From contig JADFXV010000012.1 in the NCBI GenBank assembly GCA_015233395.1, positions 1 to 59,139 of the forward strand: a stretch of 59,139 nt of DNA. Direction: 5' to 3'. This stretch comes from Desulfovibrionaceae bacterium (lineage in GTDB: Bacteria > Desulfobacterota > Desulfovibrionia > Desulfovibrionales > Desulfovibrionaceae). The notes beneath the pieces were generated by a model that saw nothing but the letters and a program-made list of their open reading frames with translations, did not search any database and was not told the origin of the DNA. The translations under genes and the position numbers were made by a program. Shown in pieces: positions 6,710-14,925 of this stretch; the stretch's first letter is position 1, and each line of letters starts with the position of its first letter.

Positions 6710-7945
6710 ATGCCCGTTGACGTTGCGGCGGTGAAAGAGGTTCTCGCGGCCAAGCAAGGCGCGCGCCTCAAGATGTGGCTTGAGATTTGCGCCCGGTGCG
6801 GCTTGTGCGCCGAGGGGTGTCATTTTTACCAGTCCGACCCCAGGCCGGAGTATGCGCCGGCCTATCGTCTCAAGCCCTTGATGGAAGTGATCCGGCGGGG
6901 CGGCGAGGTGGACGAGGAGCTGATAAAGCGTCTGTGTGAGGTGGATTACGGCACCTGCACCATGTGTCAGCGCTGCACGATGTATTGTCCGTACGGCATC
7001 GGCGTCAACGTTTTGGTGCGGGCGGCGCGTTCGATCGCCGTGGCCGCCGGGGCGACTCCGCTGGGTTTGGCGCGCGGCCAGGCCAATTTCGAGGAATCCG
7101 GCAACAATCTGGGCATGAGCGGGCCTGACTATCTTGAGACCGTGGAATGGCAGCTCGAGGAGTTGCAGGCGGAGCTTCCGGACGCGAAAGCGCCGATGGA
7201 CGCAGCCGGGGCGCGCACGATGGTCACCTTTCATCCCCGGGACATCAAGTTCTACCCGCAGAATCTGTATTCCTACCTCAAGATTTACAACGCCTGCGGC
7301 GAGGATTTCACGCTCACGAGCGAGGGTTGGGATTCGACGAATCTCGGGCTTTTTTCCGGCAACGACGCCATCGCGGCGAAAATGAGCGGCGCGGTGGTCG
7401 CGGCGGCGGAGCGTTTGGGGGTGCGCCGCGTCCTCACCGCCGAGTGAGGGCATTCACTCAGGGCCCTCAGGTTTGAGGCGCCGGGATGGTTGGGAAAAAA
7501 GTTCGGGTTCGAGGTGCTGCCGCCGCTGAAATTATGGGCGGACGCCTTTGCCGAGGGCCGGCTCAAGCTCAAGAAGCACTTTTACGACGAGCCGGCGACG
7601 TTCCAGGATTCGTGCAATTTCATCAGGAACGGCGGGTACTTCGATGAATCGCGCTTGCTTCTGCGGCGCGTCGCGAGCGACCTGCTCGAGATGAGTCCGA
7701 ACGGCAATTACACCTATTGCTGCGGCGGCGGCGGCGGGCACGCGCTGATGCCCGAGTACAAGAAAATCAAGCTGGCCACGGCCAAGGCCAAGGCCGAGTG
7801 CATCAAGGCCACGGGCGCGAAGACCGTCGTGGTCGCCTGCCACAATTGCGAGGACGCGATCCGGGAATGCGTGAAGGAATACGGCCTGGACTGCAAAGTG
7901 GAACTGTTCAGCAATTATTTGGCCGAGGCAGTGGAACTCGCCTAG
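6710..7945 (+). CDS. HmcF-type Fe-S/CCG-domain protein with probable selenocysteine (in-frame UGA at 7445)
   Basis: The frame runs from ATG 6710 (GAGGAG five bases upstream) to TAG 7943-7945, 411 residues, with one in-frame TGA at codon 246. Two [4Fe-4S] motifs are present: C27-C30-C33-C37 and C83-C86-C89-C93. The C-terminal CCG domain has Cys302, Cys337-Cys338 (CCGGGGG) and C377-x-x-C380, as in HdrB/HdrD/HmcF. The UGA lies in LTAE-U-GHSLRAL, where I recall relatives having ECGH, and coding similarity continues without a frame change (LRFEAPGWLGKKFGFE). A bSECIS-like hairpin follows. Translation as two genes is unlikely, because the TTG at 7490 has no ribosome binding site. It should reside on the cytoplasmic face with the HmcE-like subunit. 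The alternative is a nonsense mutation or sequencing error. Confidence 0.87.
7445..7482 (+). promoter_or_regulatory. Selenocysteine UGA codon and bSECIS-like hairpin
   Basis: UGA at 7445-7447 is followed by a stem: GGC 7462-7464 pairs with GCC 7480-7482, C7479 is a single bulge, and CCUCA 7465-7469 pairs with UGAGG 7474-7478. The tetraloop GGUU is at 7470-7473. The loop begins 22 nt after the UGA and opens with G, within the usual bacterial SECIS geometry (loop about 16-37 nt from the UGA, G in the first loop positions) and similar to the GGUC-type loop of E. coli fdhF. SelB binding is inferred. Confidence 0.8.
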
Positions 7946-8022
7946 AACCGGCGGCGATATCGCTGGAAATCGGGGGGAGCCTCGACCATCTCAAAACTTG
8001 AAAGTTTTTTGAGGAAGAGGGG

Positions 8023-8068
8023 TCTGGGGAGAAACCCCTTTTGTTCACAAAAGGGGTTTCTCCCCAGA
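8023..8068. repeat. Perfect intergenic palindrome (22-bp arms), possible bidirectional terminator
   Basis: Arms of 22 bp around a TC centre: TCTGGGGAGAAACCCC then TTTTGT, and its exact complement. It lies between the HmcF-like stop (7945) and the aminotransferase start (8092), flanked by an A/T-rich AAAGTTTTTTGAGGAAG arm. It is one of at least six palindromes of the same design in the window (11700, 19410, 30789, 34635, 46598). The position at a gene end and the stem strength suggest transcription termination. Confidence 0.75.
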
Positions 8069-8091
8069 TTCTCTCCTCCCCAAAGACCTCC

Positions 8092-9252
8092 ATGAACAAA
8101 GCCTGCGCCGCGATCACCTCTTTCCTCGTCATGGACATCCTGGAGCGCGCTCACGCGCTTGAGGCCCAGGGCCGCCGGGTCATCCATCTGGAGATCGGCG
8201 AGCCGGATTTCGCTCCGCCGCCGCCCGTGTCCGAGGCTGCGGCGCGGGCGATCCGGGACGGGGAGACGCATTATACCCATTCGCTGGGCCTGCCGGAGCT
8301 GCGCGCGGCCATTTGCGCCGATTACCTGGAAAAATACGGCGTTACCGTCTGTCCGGATCAGATCGTGGTCACGTCCGGCACTTCCCCAGCAATGCTTCTC
8401 GCCTTTTCCGTCCTGCTGGGGCAGGGCGACGCCGCCTGCCTGACCGATCCGCATTACGCTTGTTATCCCAATTTTTTGCGCCTGTTAGGCGCGATTCCCA
8501 GAACCATTCCGACGCGCGAGGAAAACGGCTTCCACTTCACCCCGGAACTGCTCGCCGCGCGGCTGGTCCAGGACGGGGTTCGGGCCTCGGCGGTGGTGGT
8601 CAATTCCCCGTCCAACCCGGCCGGCGCGCTCATGGACGAGGCCGATTTCGCGGCCGTCTGCCGGCTCGGCCCGGTGGTGATCTCCGATGAAATCTACCAC
8701 GGCCTGGTCTACCGGGGCCGGGCGCGCAGCGCCCTGGAATTCACGGACAACTGCTTCGTATTGAACGGTTTTTCCAAACTCTACGCCATGACCGGCTGGC
8801 GGCTGGGCTACGTCATCGCCCCGCCGCGCTACGTTGCGGCCTTGCAGCGCTTGCAGCAGAACCTGTTCATCTGCGCCGGCAGCGTGGCCCAATGGGCCGG
8901 GCTCGCCGCCCTGACCGAGCCGTCGGTCAAGGATTACGTGGCCGCCATGGTCGCCACCTACGACGAGCGGCGCACATATCTGGTCGCGCAACTGCGGAAA
9001 CTCGGCCTGGGAACGCGCGCCGAGCCCACGGGCGCCTTTTACGTCCTGGCGAACGTCAAGCATCTGGGCCGCGATTCGCTGAGCCTGGCCTACGACATCC
9101 TGGACAAGGCCTGCCTCGGCGTCACCCCGGGCATCGATTTTGGCCAGGGCGCGGAAGGGTACCTGCGCTTTTCCTACGCCAATTCGCTGGAAAACATCGA
9201 GGAGGGGATGGAGAGGCTCAAGAAATACTTGGAAAATTTTTCCAAGGAATAA
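8092..9252 (+). CDS. Fold-type I PLP-dependent aminotransferase
   Basis: This 386-residue class I/II aminotransferase has the family opening HLEIGEPDFAPP, THYTHSLGLPELRAAI, the substrate/PLP-contact SPSNPAG, the VISDEIYHGLVY aspartate region, the PLP lysine in NGFSKLYAMTGWRLGY and the C-terminal arginine in LRFSYANS. It likely transfers an amino group from an amino acid to a 2-oxoacid; aspartate or aromatic substrates are plausible but cannot be resolved here. ATG 8092 was chosen because upstream codons fall in a palindromic repeat. It is convergent with ribE, 12 bases away. Confidence 0.9.
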   Translation: MNKACAAITSFLVMDILERAHALEAQGRRVIHLEIGEPDFAPPPPVSEAAARAIRDGETHYTHSLGLPELRAAICADYLEKYGVTVCPDQIVVTSGTSPAMLLAFSVLLGQGDAACLTDPHYACYPNFLRLLGAIPRTIPTREENGFHFTPELLAARLVQDGVRASAVVVNSPSNPAGALMDEADFAAVCRLGPVVISDEIYHGLVYRGRARSALEFTDNCFVLNGFSKLYAMTGWRLGYVIAPPRYVAALQRLQQNLFICAGSVAQWAGLAALTEPSVKDYVAAMVATYDERRTYLVAQLRKLGLGTRAEPTGAFYVLANVKHLGRDSLSLAYDILDKACLGVTPGIDFGQGAEGYLRFSYANSLENIEEGMERLKKYLENFSKE

Positions 9253-9264
9253 AGCGCGTTCGCC

Positions 9265-9918
9265 TTAAAACCCGTGTTCGCGCAGAAATTCCAGCGACAG
9301 GCCGGGTTTGTTCCCGGATTCCCCGCCGGTCCACGGCCCGAGCATGCGGGCCACATATTTGCCGATCAGGTCGGTCTCCATGTTCACTCTGGTCCCAGGC
9401 CGCCAGGAGGCGATCGTGGTTGCGGCCTTGGTGCTCGGGATGATGTTGACCGTCAGGAAGTCCTGGCCGCATTCGTTGACCGTCAGGCTCACCCCGTCCA
9501 GCGCCACCGAGCCCTTGGGCACGACCAGGCGGCCGAACTCGCCGGGAAAATCGAGGGTGTACACGGTCGACTGGCCGGCCGCCGCGACGCCCGCGACGAC
9601 GGCCAGGCAGTCCACGTGGCCGCTGACCAGATGTCCGCCCAAGCGGTCGCCCATGCTCAAGGCCCGCTCCAGATTGACCGTGGCGCCCCGGTTCAACGCT
9701 CCCAGATTGGTCAGACCCATGGTCTCGCCCGAGGCGTAGGCGGTGAACCGGTTCGCGCCCGGCTCCTCCACGGTCAGGCAGACGCCGTTGACCGCGATGC
9801 TTTCGCCCGGCAGGGCGTCCGCCAGCTCAAAAAGCGTCCGGATGGCGAAGCGCGTCTCCCGGCCGCTGTGCGTGGCCGCCTCGACCTGTCCCAAACCTTG
9901 AATGAGTCCGGTGAACAT
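9265..9918 (-). CDS. ribE: Riboflavin synthase alpha subunit
   Basis: This 217-residue protein starts MFTGLIQGLGQVE, the hallmark N-terminus of riboflavin synthase. It has two lumazine-binding barrels: the first with NGVCLTVEE and LSMGDRLGGHLVSGHVD, the second with GSVALDGVSLTVN and KYVAR near the C-terminus. It dismutates two molecules of 6,7-dimethyl-8-ribityllumazine to riboflavin. It follows ribD and dCMP deaminase on the minus strand after an 80-base AT-rich gap. ribBA and ribH are not in the window. Confidence 0.95.
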   Translation of the reverse strand: MFTGLIQGLGQVEAATHSGRETRFAIRTLFELADALPGESIAVNGVCLTVEEPGANRFTAYASGETMGLTNLGALNRGATVNLERALSMGDRLGGHLVSGHVDCLAVVAGVAAAGQSTVYTLDFPGEFGRLVVPKGSVALDGVSLTVNECGQDFLTVNIIPSTKAATTIASWRPGTRVNMETDLIGKYVARMLGPWTGGESGNKPGLSLEFLREHGF

Positions 9919-9998
9919 GATTATTTCCAGTTATATCAAATGAAACAAGTTATAAAAAGAGAACTCAAATAGTAATACAATTGATTTATTCTATAACG

Positions 9999-11147
9999 TT
10001 ACAAGTCGAGGTTTTCCGGTCCGGACAGGCCGTCGACAGCCCCGTCCGGCCGGTACCGCAGCCAGACGTCGCCCTGAAGTTCCTTGACCGACAGCAGGGT
10101 CAGGCCAAGGGCGCGGTCCATGGCGGCGACCTCGTTGCCGGTGAGCGCGGCCACGGCCGAGCCGTCGCCAAGCGCTTTGGGAGCCAGGAAAAGCCACAGT
10201 TCGTGAATCAGCCCCTGGCGCATCAGGGACATGGCGAGCCTGCCGCCGCCCTCGCACAGGACGTGGTGACAGGAAAGCTCGGAGCGAAGACGCGTCAGAG
10301 CGGGCCGCAGGTCGAGTCCGCGTTCGGTCCGGGGGGATAACCAGGGCATGGCCCAGACGCGCGCTCCGGCTGATGTGAGCCGCTCGGCGCGCTGCGTGGC
10401 GGCGCTTTCCTCGGAGGTCAGAAAGATCGTTTCCTGGGCGCGCTCGCGCAACAACACGAGCGCGTCCGGGTTATCCGGAAGCGTGGTCCCGGCCACCACG
10501 GCCAGGGGCTGGCGCGCCGGGGTCTCGTCCCCCAGGCGGGCGGTCAACCTCGGGTTGTCGGCGGCGGCGGTGCCCGCGCCGACCAGCACCGCGCCCACCG
10601 CCGCGCGCAACGCATGCACTTGCCCGCGCGAGGCGGCGTTGCTCACAAAGGCGGAATGACCGGTGCGGGTGGCGATGCGGCCGTCGATGGTCGTGGCCAG
10701 CTTGAGGAATACATAGGGCAGGGGGCTTGACTTCCAGACCACGAAATCGGCGATCAGATCCCGGCATTGCCCGGCCAGCACCCCGGTTGCGACCGCAATG
10801 CCGCGCTCGCGCAAAAAGGCGACCCCGCCCCCGGCCACGTCCGGGTTGGGATCGTACGCCCCCACGGCCACCGACCGGATTCCGGCTTCGACGATCGCCC
10901 GGGTGCAGGGCGGCGTTTTCCCGAAATGATTGCAGGGTTCGAGCGTGACATACAAGACGCAGCCGGCGGGATCGACGCCCTTGGCGCGCGCGTCGGCCAG
11001 GCAATTGATCTCGGCGTGCGGTCCGCCGTATGCGGCGTGCCAGCCCTCGGCCACGACGCGGCCGCCCTCGACCAGAACCGCGCCCACGCACGGATTCGGG
11101 GCGACAGAGCCGAAACCGCGAGCGGCCAGCTCCACGGCCCGGGCCAT
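9999..11147 (-). CDS. ribD: Bifunctional diaminohydroxyphosphoribosylaminopyrimidine deaminase / 5-amino-6-(5-phosphoribosylamino)uracil reductase
   Basis: This 382-residue protein carries out two riboflavin-pathway steps. The N-terminal deaminase domain has the zinc ligands of HAEINCL and PCNHFGKTPPC with the catalytic Glu. The C-terminal reductase domain has FLKLATTIDGRIAT, VGAGTAAADNPRLT and the NADPH-site CEGGGRLAMSL. ATG 11147 gives the expected N-terminus (MARAVELAARGFGSVAPNPCVG). The gene begins 10 bases after the dCMP deaminase stop, so the two are probably co-transcribed. Confidence 0.93.
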   Translation of the reverse strand: MARAVELAARGFGSVAPNPCVGAVLVEGGRVVAEGWHAAYGGPHAEINCLADARAKGVDPAGCVLYVTLEPCNHFGKTPPCTRAIVEAGIRSVAVGAYDPNPDVAGGGVAFLRERGIAVATGVLAGQCRDLIADFVVWKSSPLPYVFLKLATTIDGRIATRTGHSAFVSNAASRGQVHALRAAVGAVLVGAGTAAADNPRLTARLGDETPARQPLAVVAGTTLPDNPDALVLLRERAQETIFLTSEESAATQRAERLTSAGARVWAMPWLSPRTERGLDLRPALTRLRSELSCHHVLCEGGGRLAMSLMRQGLIHELWLFLAPKALGDGSAVAALTGNEVAAMDRALGLTLLSVKELQGDVWLRYRPDGAVDGLSGPENLDL

Positions 11148-11157
11148 GAAGCCCGGA

Positions 11158-11652
11158 TCAGCGGGCCGGGTTGGACGGGGAATTGACCACCACCGCGTCG
11201 CCTGGCTCAAGCAGCTCAAAATTGACTCCGGCCTCGGTCAGCATGTTCTGGGACAACGGATCGGCATACCCCTGGGCGTAATAAATATTCCGCACGCCGC
11301 AGTTGATCAGAAGCTTGGCGCAAATCAGGCACGGCTGGGTCGTGCAGTAGAAATCCGCGCCGTGGATGCCGATGCCGTGCACCGCCGCCTGCACGATCAC
11401 GTTCTGCTCGGCGTGCAACCCCCGGCAGATCTCGTGGCGCTCGCCGGACGGCACGCCCATCTGCTCCCGCAAACAGCCCGTCTCCAGACAATGCAACATG
11501 CCCGACGGCGCGCCGTTGTAGCCCGTGGCCAGGATGCGCTTGTCCTTGACCGCGATCGCGCCGACCTTGCGGCGCAAACAGGTGCAACGCTCGGCGACCA
11601 TAAAGGTGATGCGCATGAAATACTGAGGCCAGGACAGTCGATCGTCGTTCAT
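11158..11652 (-). CDS. dCMP deaminase (ComEB-like)
   Basis: This 164-residue zinc cytidine/deoxycytidylate deaminase begins [16 protein letters not shown], with a start chosen to match family length. Zinc and catalytic residues are [11 protein letters not shown] and [36 protein letters not shown] is the substrate-loop region of dCMP deaminases. It makes dUMP from dCMP for dTMP synthesis. Translation upstream of 11652 would run into a palindromic repeat and was rejected. The zinc-deaminase fold is shared with the ribD neighbour, but the substrate family differs. Confidence 0.9.
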   Translation of the reverse strand: MNDDRLSWPQYFMRITFMVAERCTCLRRKVGAIAVKDKRILATGYNGAPSGMLHCLETGCLREQMGVPSGERHEICRGLHAEQNVIVQAAVHGIGIHGADFYCTTQPCLICAKLLINCGVRNIYYAQGYADPLSQNMLTEAGVNFELLEPGDAVVVNSPSNPAR

Positions 11653-11699
11653 GGGAATCCGGGGGAGGCAAGGAGGTTGAGTTGAGTATGGAGAGGAGA

Positions 11700-11745
11700 C
11701 CAGGGGGAGGGAACCCTTTGTGAACAAAGGGTTCCCTCCCCCTGG
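11700..11745. repeat. Perfect intergenic palindrome (22-bp arms)
   Basis: CCAGGGGGAGGGAACCCTTTGT-type arms with a GA centre, each 22 bp and exactly complementary. It occupies the 294-base gap between the glyA stop and the dCMP deaminase start. A second, decayed half-copy (AAAGTTTTTTGGGGAAAGGGG followed by TTTCCCCCC) lies at about 11893-11935. Nothing else was recognised in the gap. It probably separates the glyA and rib transcripts. Confidence 0.7.
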
Positions 11746-11946
11746 ACCCCCACCCTCCCAAAAACTTTGTCGGTTATCTGGGTTTGAGGGAGTCCATCGT
11801 CTGCAACACCATTAGTGTATGCCGGGGACAATCGTCAAATACGAATGGAGCAAGGAATCCATGAAGGAATTATTTTATCTCCCAAACCCCGAAAAAGTTT
11901 TTTGGGGAAAGGGGTTTCCCCCCTAGATTCTCTTCTCCCCCCTCTT

Positions 11947-13185
11947 TTACCAGGCGAACATCGGGTATTCGCGGGCGAAGGTTTCGACTTCGCGGCGGAT
12001 GCCGGCCAGGACGGAATCGTTGTCGCATTGGCTTATGGCGGCATCGATCCAGGCGGCGACTTTGGCCATTTCCGGTTCGCGCATGCCCCGGGTGGTGAGC
12101 GCGGGCGTTCCCAGGCGGACGCCGCTGGTGACGAAGGGCGAGCGGGTTTCAAAGGGCACGGTGTTTTTGTTGACGGTGACGCCGGCTTTGTCGAGGGCGA
12201 TTTCGGCGTCTTTTCCGGTGATGTTTTTGTCCGTCAGATCGAGCAGCATGAGGTGGTTGTCGGTGCCGCCGGAGACCAGTTTGTAGCCCGCGCCGGTCAG
12301 GTGTCCGGCCAGGGCGCTCGCGTTGTCGACGACCTGTTTCTGATAGACTTTGAAGGCCGGGCGCAGGGCTTCGCCGAAGGCCACGGCTTTGGCGGCGATG
12401 GCGTGCATGAGCGGGCCGCCCTGGATGCCGGGGAAGATGTTGGAGTTGAGCGTCTTGCCGAATTCCTCGCCGGCCAGGATCATGCCGCCGCGCGGGCCTC
12501 TCAGGGTCTTATGGGTGGTTGTTGTGGTGTAATGGGCATGGTCGATCGGCGAGGGATGCAGGCCGGCGGCGACCAGTCCGGCGATGTGGGCCATGTCGAC
12601 CATGAGTTTCGCTCCGACTTCGTCGGCGATGGCGCGGAAGCGGGCGAAGTCGATGACCCGGGGATAGGCGCTGGCCCCGGCCACGATGATTTTGGGGCGG
12701 TGCGACCTGGCCAGGCCGGCGAGTTCCTCGTAGTCGATGGTTCCGGTCTCTTTGGAGACGCCGTAGAAGGCGACGTTGTAGAGCTTGCCGGAGAAGTTCA
12801 CCGGGCTGCCGTGGGTGAGGTGGCCGCCGTGGCTGAGGTTCATGCCGAGCAGGGCGTCGCCGGGCTCAAGGGCGGCGAAGTACACGGCCATGTTGGCCTG
12901 GGAGCCGGAATGGGGCTGGACGTTCGCGTACTGCGCCGCAAAAAGGGTCTTGGCGCGTTCGATGGCCAGGTCTTCGGCGACGTCCACGAATTCGCAGCCG
13001 CCGTAGTAGCGTTTGTGCGGATAGCCCTCGGCGTACTTGTTGGTCATGACGCTGCCTTGGGCCTGGCGCACGGCCGTGGAGGTGAAGTTTTCCGAGGCGA
13101 TCAGTTCGAGTTTGGAAATCTGGCGTTCGACTTCGTCCGCGATGGCCTGGGCGACGGCCGGGTCCTGTGCGAAAAGTTCTTCCAT
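11947..13185 (-). CDS. glyA: Serine hydroxymethyltransferase
   Basis: This 412-residue PLP enzyme interconverts serine and glycine with tetrahydrofolate. Diagnostic segments include [42 protein letters not shown], the active-site [14 protein letters not shown] with its PLP lysine, and DNHLMLLDL. The length matches the family. It sits at the 3' side of the fab cluster, 98 bases from fabF, with a palindromic hairpin (13214-13240) between them. Confidence 0.97.
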   Translation of the reverse strand: MEELFAQDPAVAQAIADEVERQISKLELIASENFTSTAVRQAQGSVMTNKYAEGYPHKRYYGGCEFVDVAEDLAIERAKTLFAAQYANVQPHSGSQANMAVYFAALEPGDALLGMNLSHGGHLTHGSPVNFSGKLYNVAFYGVSKETGTIDYEELAGLARSHRPKIIVAGASAYPRVIDFARFRAIADEVGAKLMVDMAHIAGLVAAGLHPSPIDHAHYTTTTTHKTLRGPRGGMILAGEEFGKTLNSNIFPGIQGGPLMHAIAAKAVAFGEALRPAFKVYQKQVVDNASALAGHLTGAGYKLVSGGTDNHLMLLDLTDKNITGKDAEIALDKAGVTVNKNTVPFETRSPFVTSGVRLGTPALTTRGMREPEMAKVAAWIDAAISQCDNDSVLAGIRREVETFAREYPMFAW

Positions 13186-13213
13186 GGCGGTTCTCCGGGG
13201 CTGGAAACGATGA

Positions 13214-13240
13214 GGGGAAGTTCCGCGCAGGAACTTCCCC
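13214..13240. terminator. Hairpin between fabF and glyA
   Basis: GGGGAAGTTCC / GGAACTTCCCC with a GCGCA loop, an 11-bp perfect stem in the 98-base gap upstream of glyA. No T-run follows on either strand, so this may be an attenuator or mRNA-stabilising hairpin rather than a classical terminator. Confidence 0.5.
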
Positions 13241-13283
13241 GGGGAAAGACGCTATTTTGAAGACTGGGCCGCAAGTCTGCCGG

Positions 13284-14528
13284 TTATTCCTCGAAACGTT
13301 TGTAGAGCACGCAGGCGTTGGTGCCGCCGAAGCCGAAGGAATTGCACAGGACGTAATTGACCTTTTGCTTCCGGGCGACGTTGGGGCAGTAGTCGAGATC
13401 GCATTCCGGATCCGGGGTGTCGAGGTTGATGGTGGGCGGAATGACTCCCTCGATGAGGGTCTTGACGCTGATGACCGATTCGATGCCGCCGGCGGCGCCG
13501 AGCGTGTGGCCGATCATGGACTTGTTGCTGGTGGCCACCAGTTCGTAGGCGTGTTTGCCGAAGACGGTTTTGATGGCCCGCGTTTCGCACAGGTCGTTGA
13601 GCTGTGTCGAGGTGCCGTGGGCGTTGATGTGGTCGACGTCTCCCGGGGCGACCCCGGCTTCGCGCAGGGCGGCTTTCATGGCCAGGGCCATGCCTTCGCC
13701 GGTCTCGGGCGGGGCGGTCATGTGATAGGCGTCGCCCGAGGCGCCGAACCCGGCGATTTCGGCCAGGATGGTCGCTCCGCGCGCCTTGGCGTGCTCCAGG
13801 GATTCAAGCAGGAGCAGGCCGCAGCCTTCGCCCATGACAAAGCCGTCGCGGTCCTTGTCGAAGGGGCGCGAGGCTTTTTCCGGCTCGTCGTTGCGCGTGG
13901 ACAGGGCCTTCATGGCGTTGAAGCCCGACACCGCCAGGGGCGTGATGGCGCCCTCGACGCCGCCGCAGACCATGACGTCGCAGCGGTCGAGCAGAATGTC
14001 GGAATAGGCGTAGCCCACCGAATGCATGCCCGAGGCGCAGGCCGAGGTGGTGGTCAGGTTGGGGCCCTTGGCGCCGGACATGATCGAGATGTGTCCCGGG
14101 GCGATGTTGGAGATGAGCACCGGGATGAAAAAGGGCCACATGCGCGACGGCCCCTGTTCCAGGAGTTTTTTGTGATAGGTTTCCAGGGTGTGGATGCCGC
14201 CCATGCCGCAGCCCACGATCACGCCGGCGCGGTGGGCGTTTTCGGGATCGACCTTGAAACCGGAGTTTTCAAAGAGCATGGCGGCCGCGCCCACGGCGAA
14301 ATGGGTGAAGCGGTCCATGCGCCGGACCTGCTTGGCCGGGACGTATTTCGCCGGGTCGAAATTCTTGATCTCGCAGCAAAACCTGGTGTCGTAGCCTTCG
14401 GGATCGAAACCCGTGATGGGTCCGGTCCCGGAAACGCCGGCAAGCAGGTTGCTCCAGGTGGTCTCCAGATCGTTTCCGATCGGAGTGACGGCGGAAAAGC
14501 CCGTAACGACAACGCGTTTTTTGTTCAT
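13284..14528 (-). CDS. fabF: 3-oxoacyl-ACP synthase II
   Basis: This 414-residue beta-ketoacyl-ACP synthase II elongates acyl chains on ACP with malonyl-ACP. It begins KKRVVVTGFSAVTPIG. The nucleophile Cys is in TTSACASGMHS, and the catalytic histidines are in NAHGTSTQLND and KSMIGHTLGAAGGIE. The C-terminal GFGGTNACVLYKRF is standard. It is downstream of acpP, separated by a 115-base gap holding a strong hairpin that could tune ACP versus FabF expression. Confidence 0.97.
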   Translation of the reverse strand: MNKKRVVVTGFSAVTPIGNDLETTWSNLLAGVSGTGPITGFDPEGYDTRFCCEIKNFDPAKYVPAKQVRRMDRFTHFAVGAAAMLFENSGFKVDPENAHRAGVIVGCGMGGIHTLETYHKKLLEQGPSRMWPFFIPVLISNIAPGHISIMSGAKGPNLTTTSACASGMHSVGYAYSDILLDRCDVMVCGGVEGAITPLAVSGFNAMKALSTRNDEPEKASRPFDKDRDGFVMGEGCGLLLLESLEHAKARGATILAEIAGFGASGDAYHMTAPPETGEGMALAMKAALREAGVAPGDVDHINAHGTSTQLNDLCETRAIKTVFGKHAYELVATSNKSMIGHTLGAAGGIESVISVKTLIEGVIPPTINLDTPDPECDLDYCPNVARKQKVNYVLCNSFGFGGTNACVLYKRFEE

Positions 14529-14581
14529 GATGCGTGAGTCTCCCAGTCAGCGGGGTTCGGCTGGGGCGGTTTGGGAAAACG

Positions 14582-14620
14582 GGCAAGGCTCCCGGACGCG
14601 CTACGCGCCGGGGCCTTGCC
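14582..14620. promoter_or_regulatory. Strong hairpin between acpP and fabF
   Basis: GGCAAGGCTCCCGG (14582-14595) pairs with CCGGGGCCTTGCC (14608-14620), with one bulged base and a GC-rich loop. It lies in the 115-base gap between acpP and fabF on the transcript. There is no T-tract, so partial attenuation or protection of the abundant acpP mRNA 3' end is a reasonable inference. Confidence 0.5.
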
Positions 14621-14643
14621 GCGAAATCGTTTGAGAAATACGG

Positions 14644-14880
14644 CTATTTCTTGTGATTCTCGATATAATCGTAGGCGTCCTGGACTTTGAGGATTTTCTG
14701 GGCGTCCTCGTCGGCGATCTCGACGCCGAAGGCCTCTTCCATGGCCATGATCAGCTCGGTCAGATCGAGCGAATCCGCGCCCAGGTCCTCGACGAACGAG
14801 GCTTCGGGCTTGACGTCTCCGGCAGCGACGCCGAGCTGGTCGACAATGATTTCCTTCACTTTTTCCGCAGTGGACGACAT
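14644..14880 (-). CDS. acpP: Acyl carrier protein
   Basis: This 78-residue acidic protein carries the phosphopantetheine attachment Ser in [16 protein letters not shown]. It is the acyl carrier in fatty-acid and phospholipid synthesis. The N-terminus is [16 protein letters not shown] and the C-terminus ends YIENHKK, both typical. A good purine-rich ribosome site (GGAGGAA) lies just upstream. fabG lies 45 bases upstream and fabF downstream. Confidence 0.97.
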   Translation of the reverse strand: MSSTAEKVKEIIVDQLGVAAGDVKPEASFVEDLGADSLDLTELIMAMEEAFGVEIADEDAQKILKVQDAYDYIENHKK

Positions 14881-14925
14881 GTTCTTCCTCCGGCAATGGT
14901 ATATTGAAAGTTAAACTTCAGAAAA

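Noticed and set aside
6710-7945. HmcF-like gene as two genes or a pseudogene
   Set aside because: The frame is unbroken on both sides of one TGA that sits at a Cys-type position, a SECIS-like hairpin follows, and no ribosome site exists for a second start at 7490.
11653-11946. FMN riboswitch upstream of the rib genes
   Set aside because: No RFN-type conserved segment seen; the gap is filled by palindromic repeats.
13186-13283. Riboswitch before glyA
   Set aside because: Only a simple hairpin is present and no glycine, THF or SAM-type conserved core was recognised.
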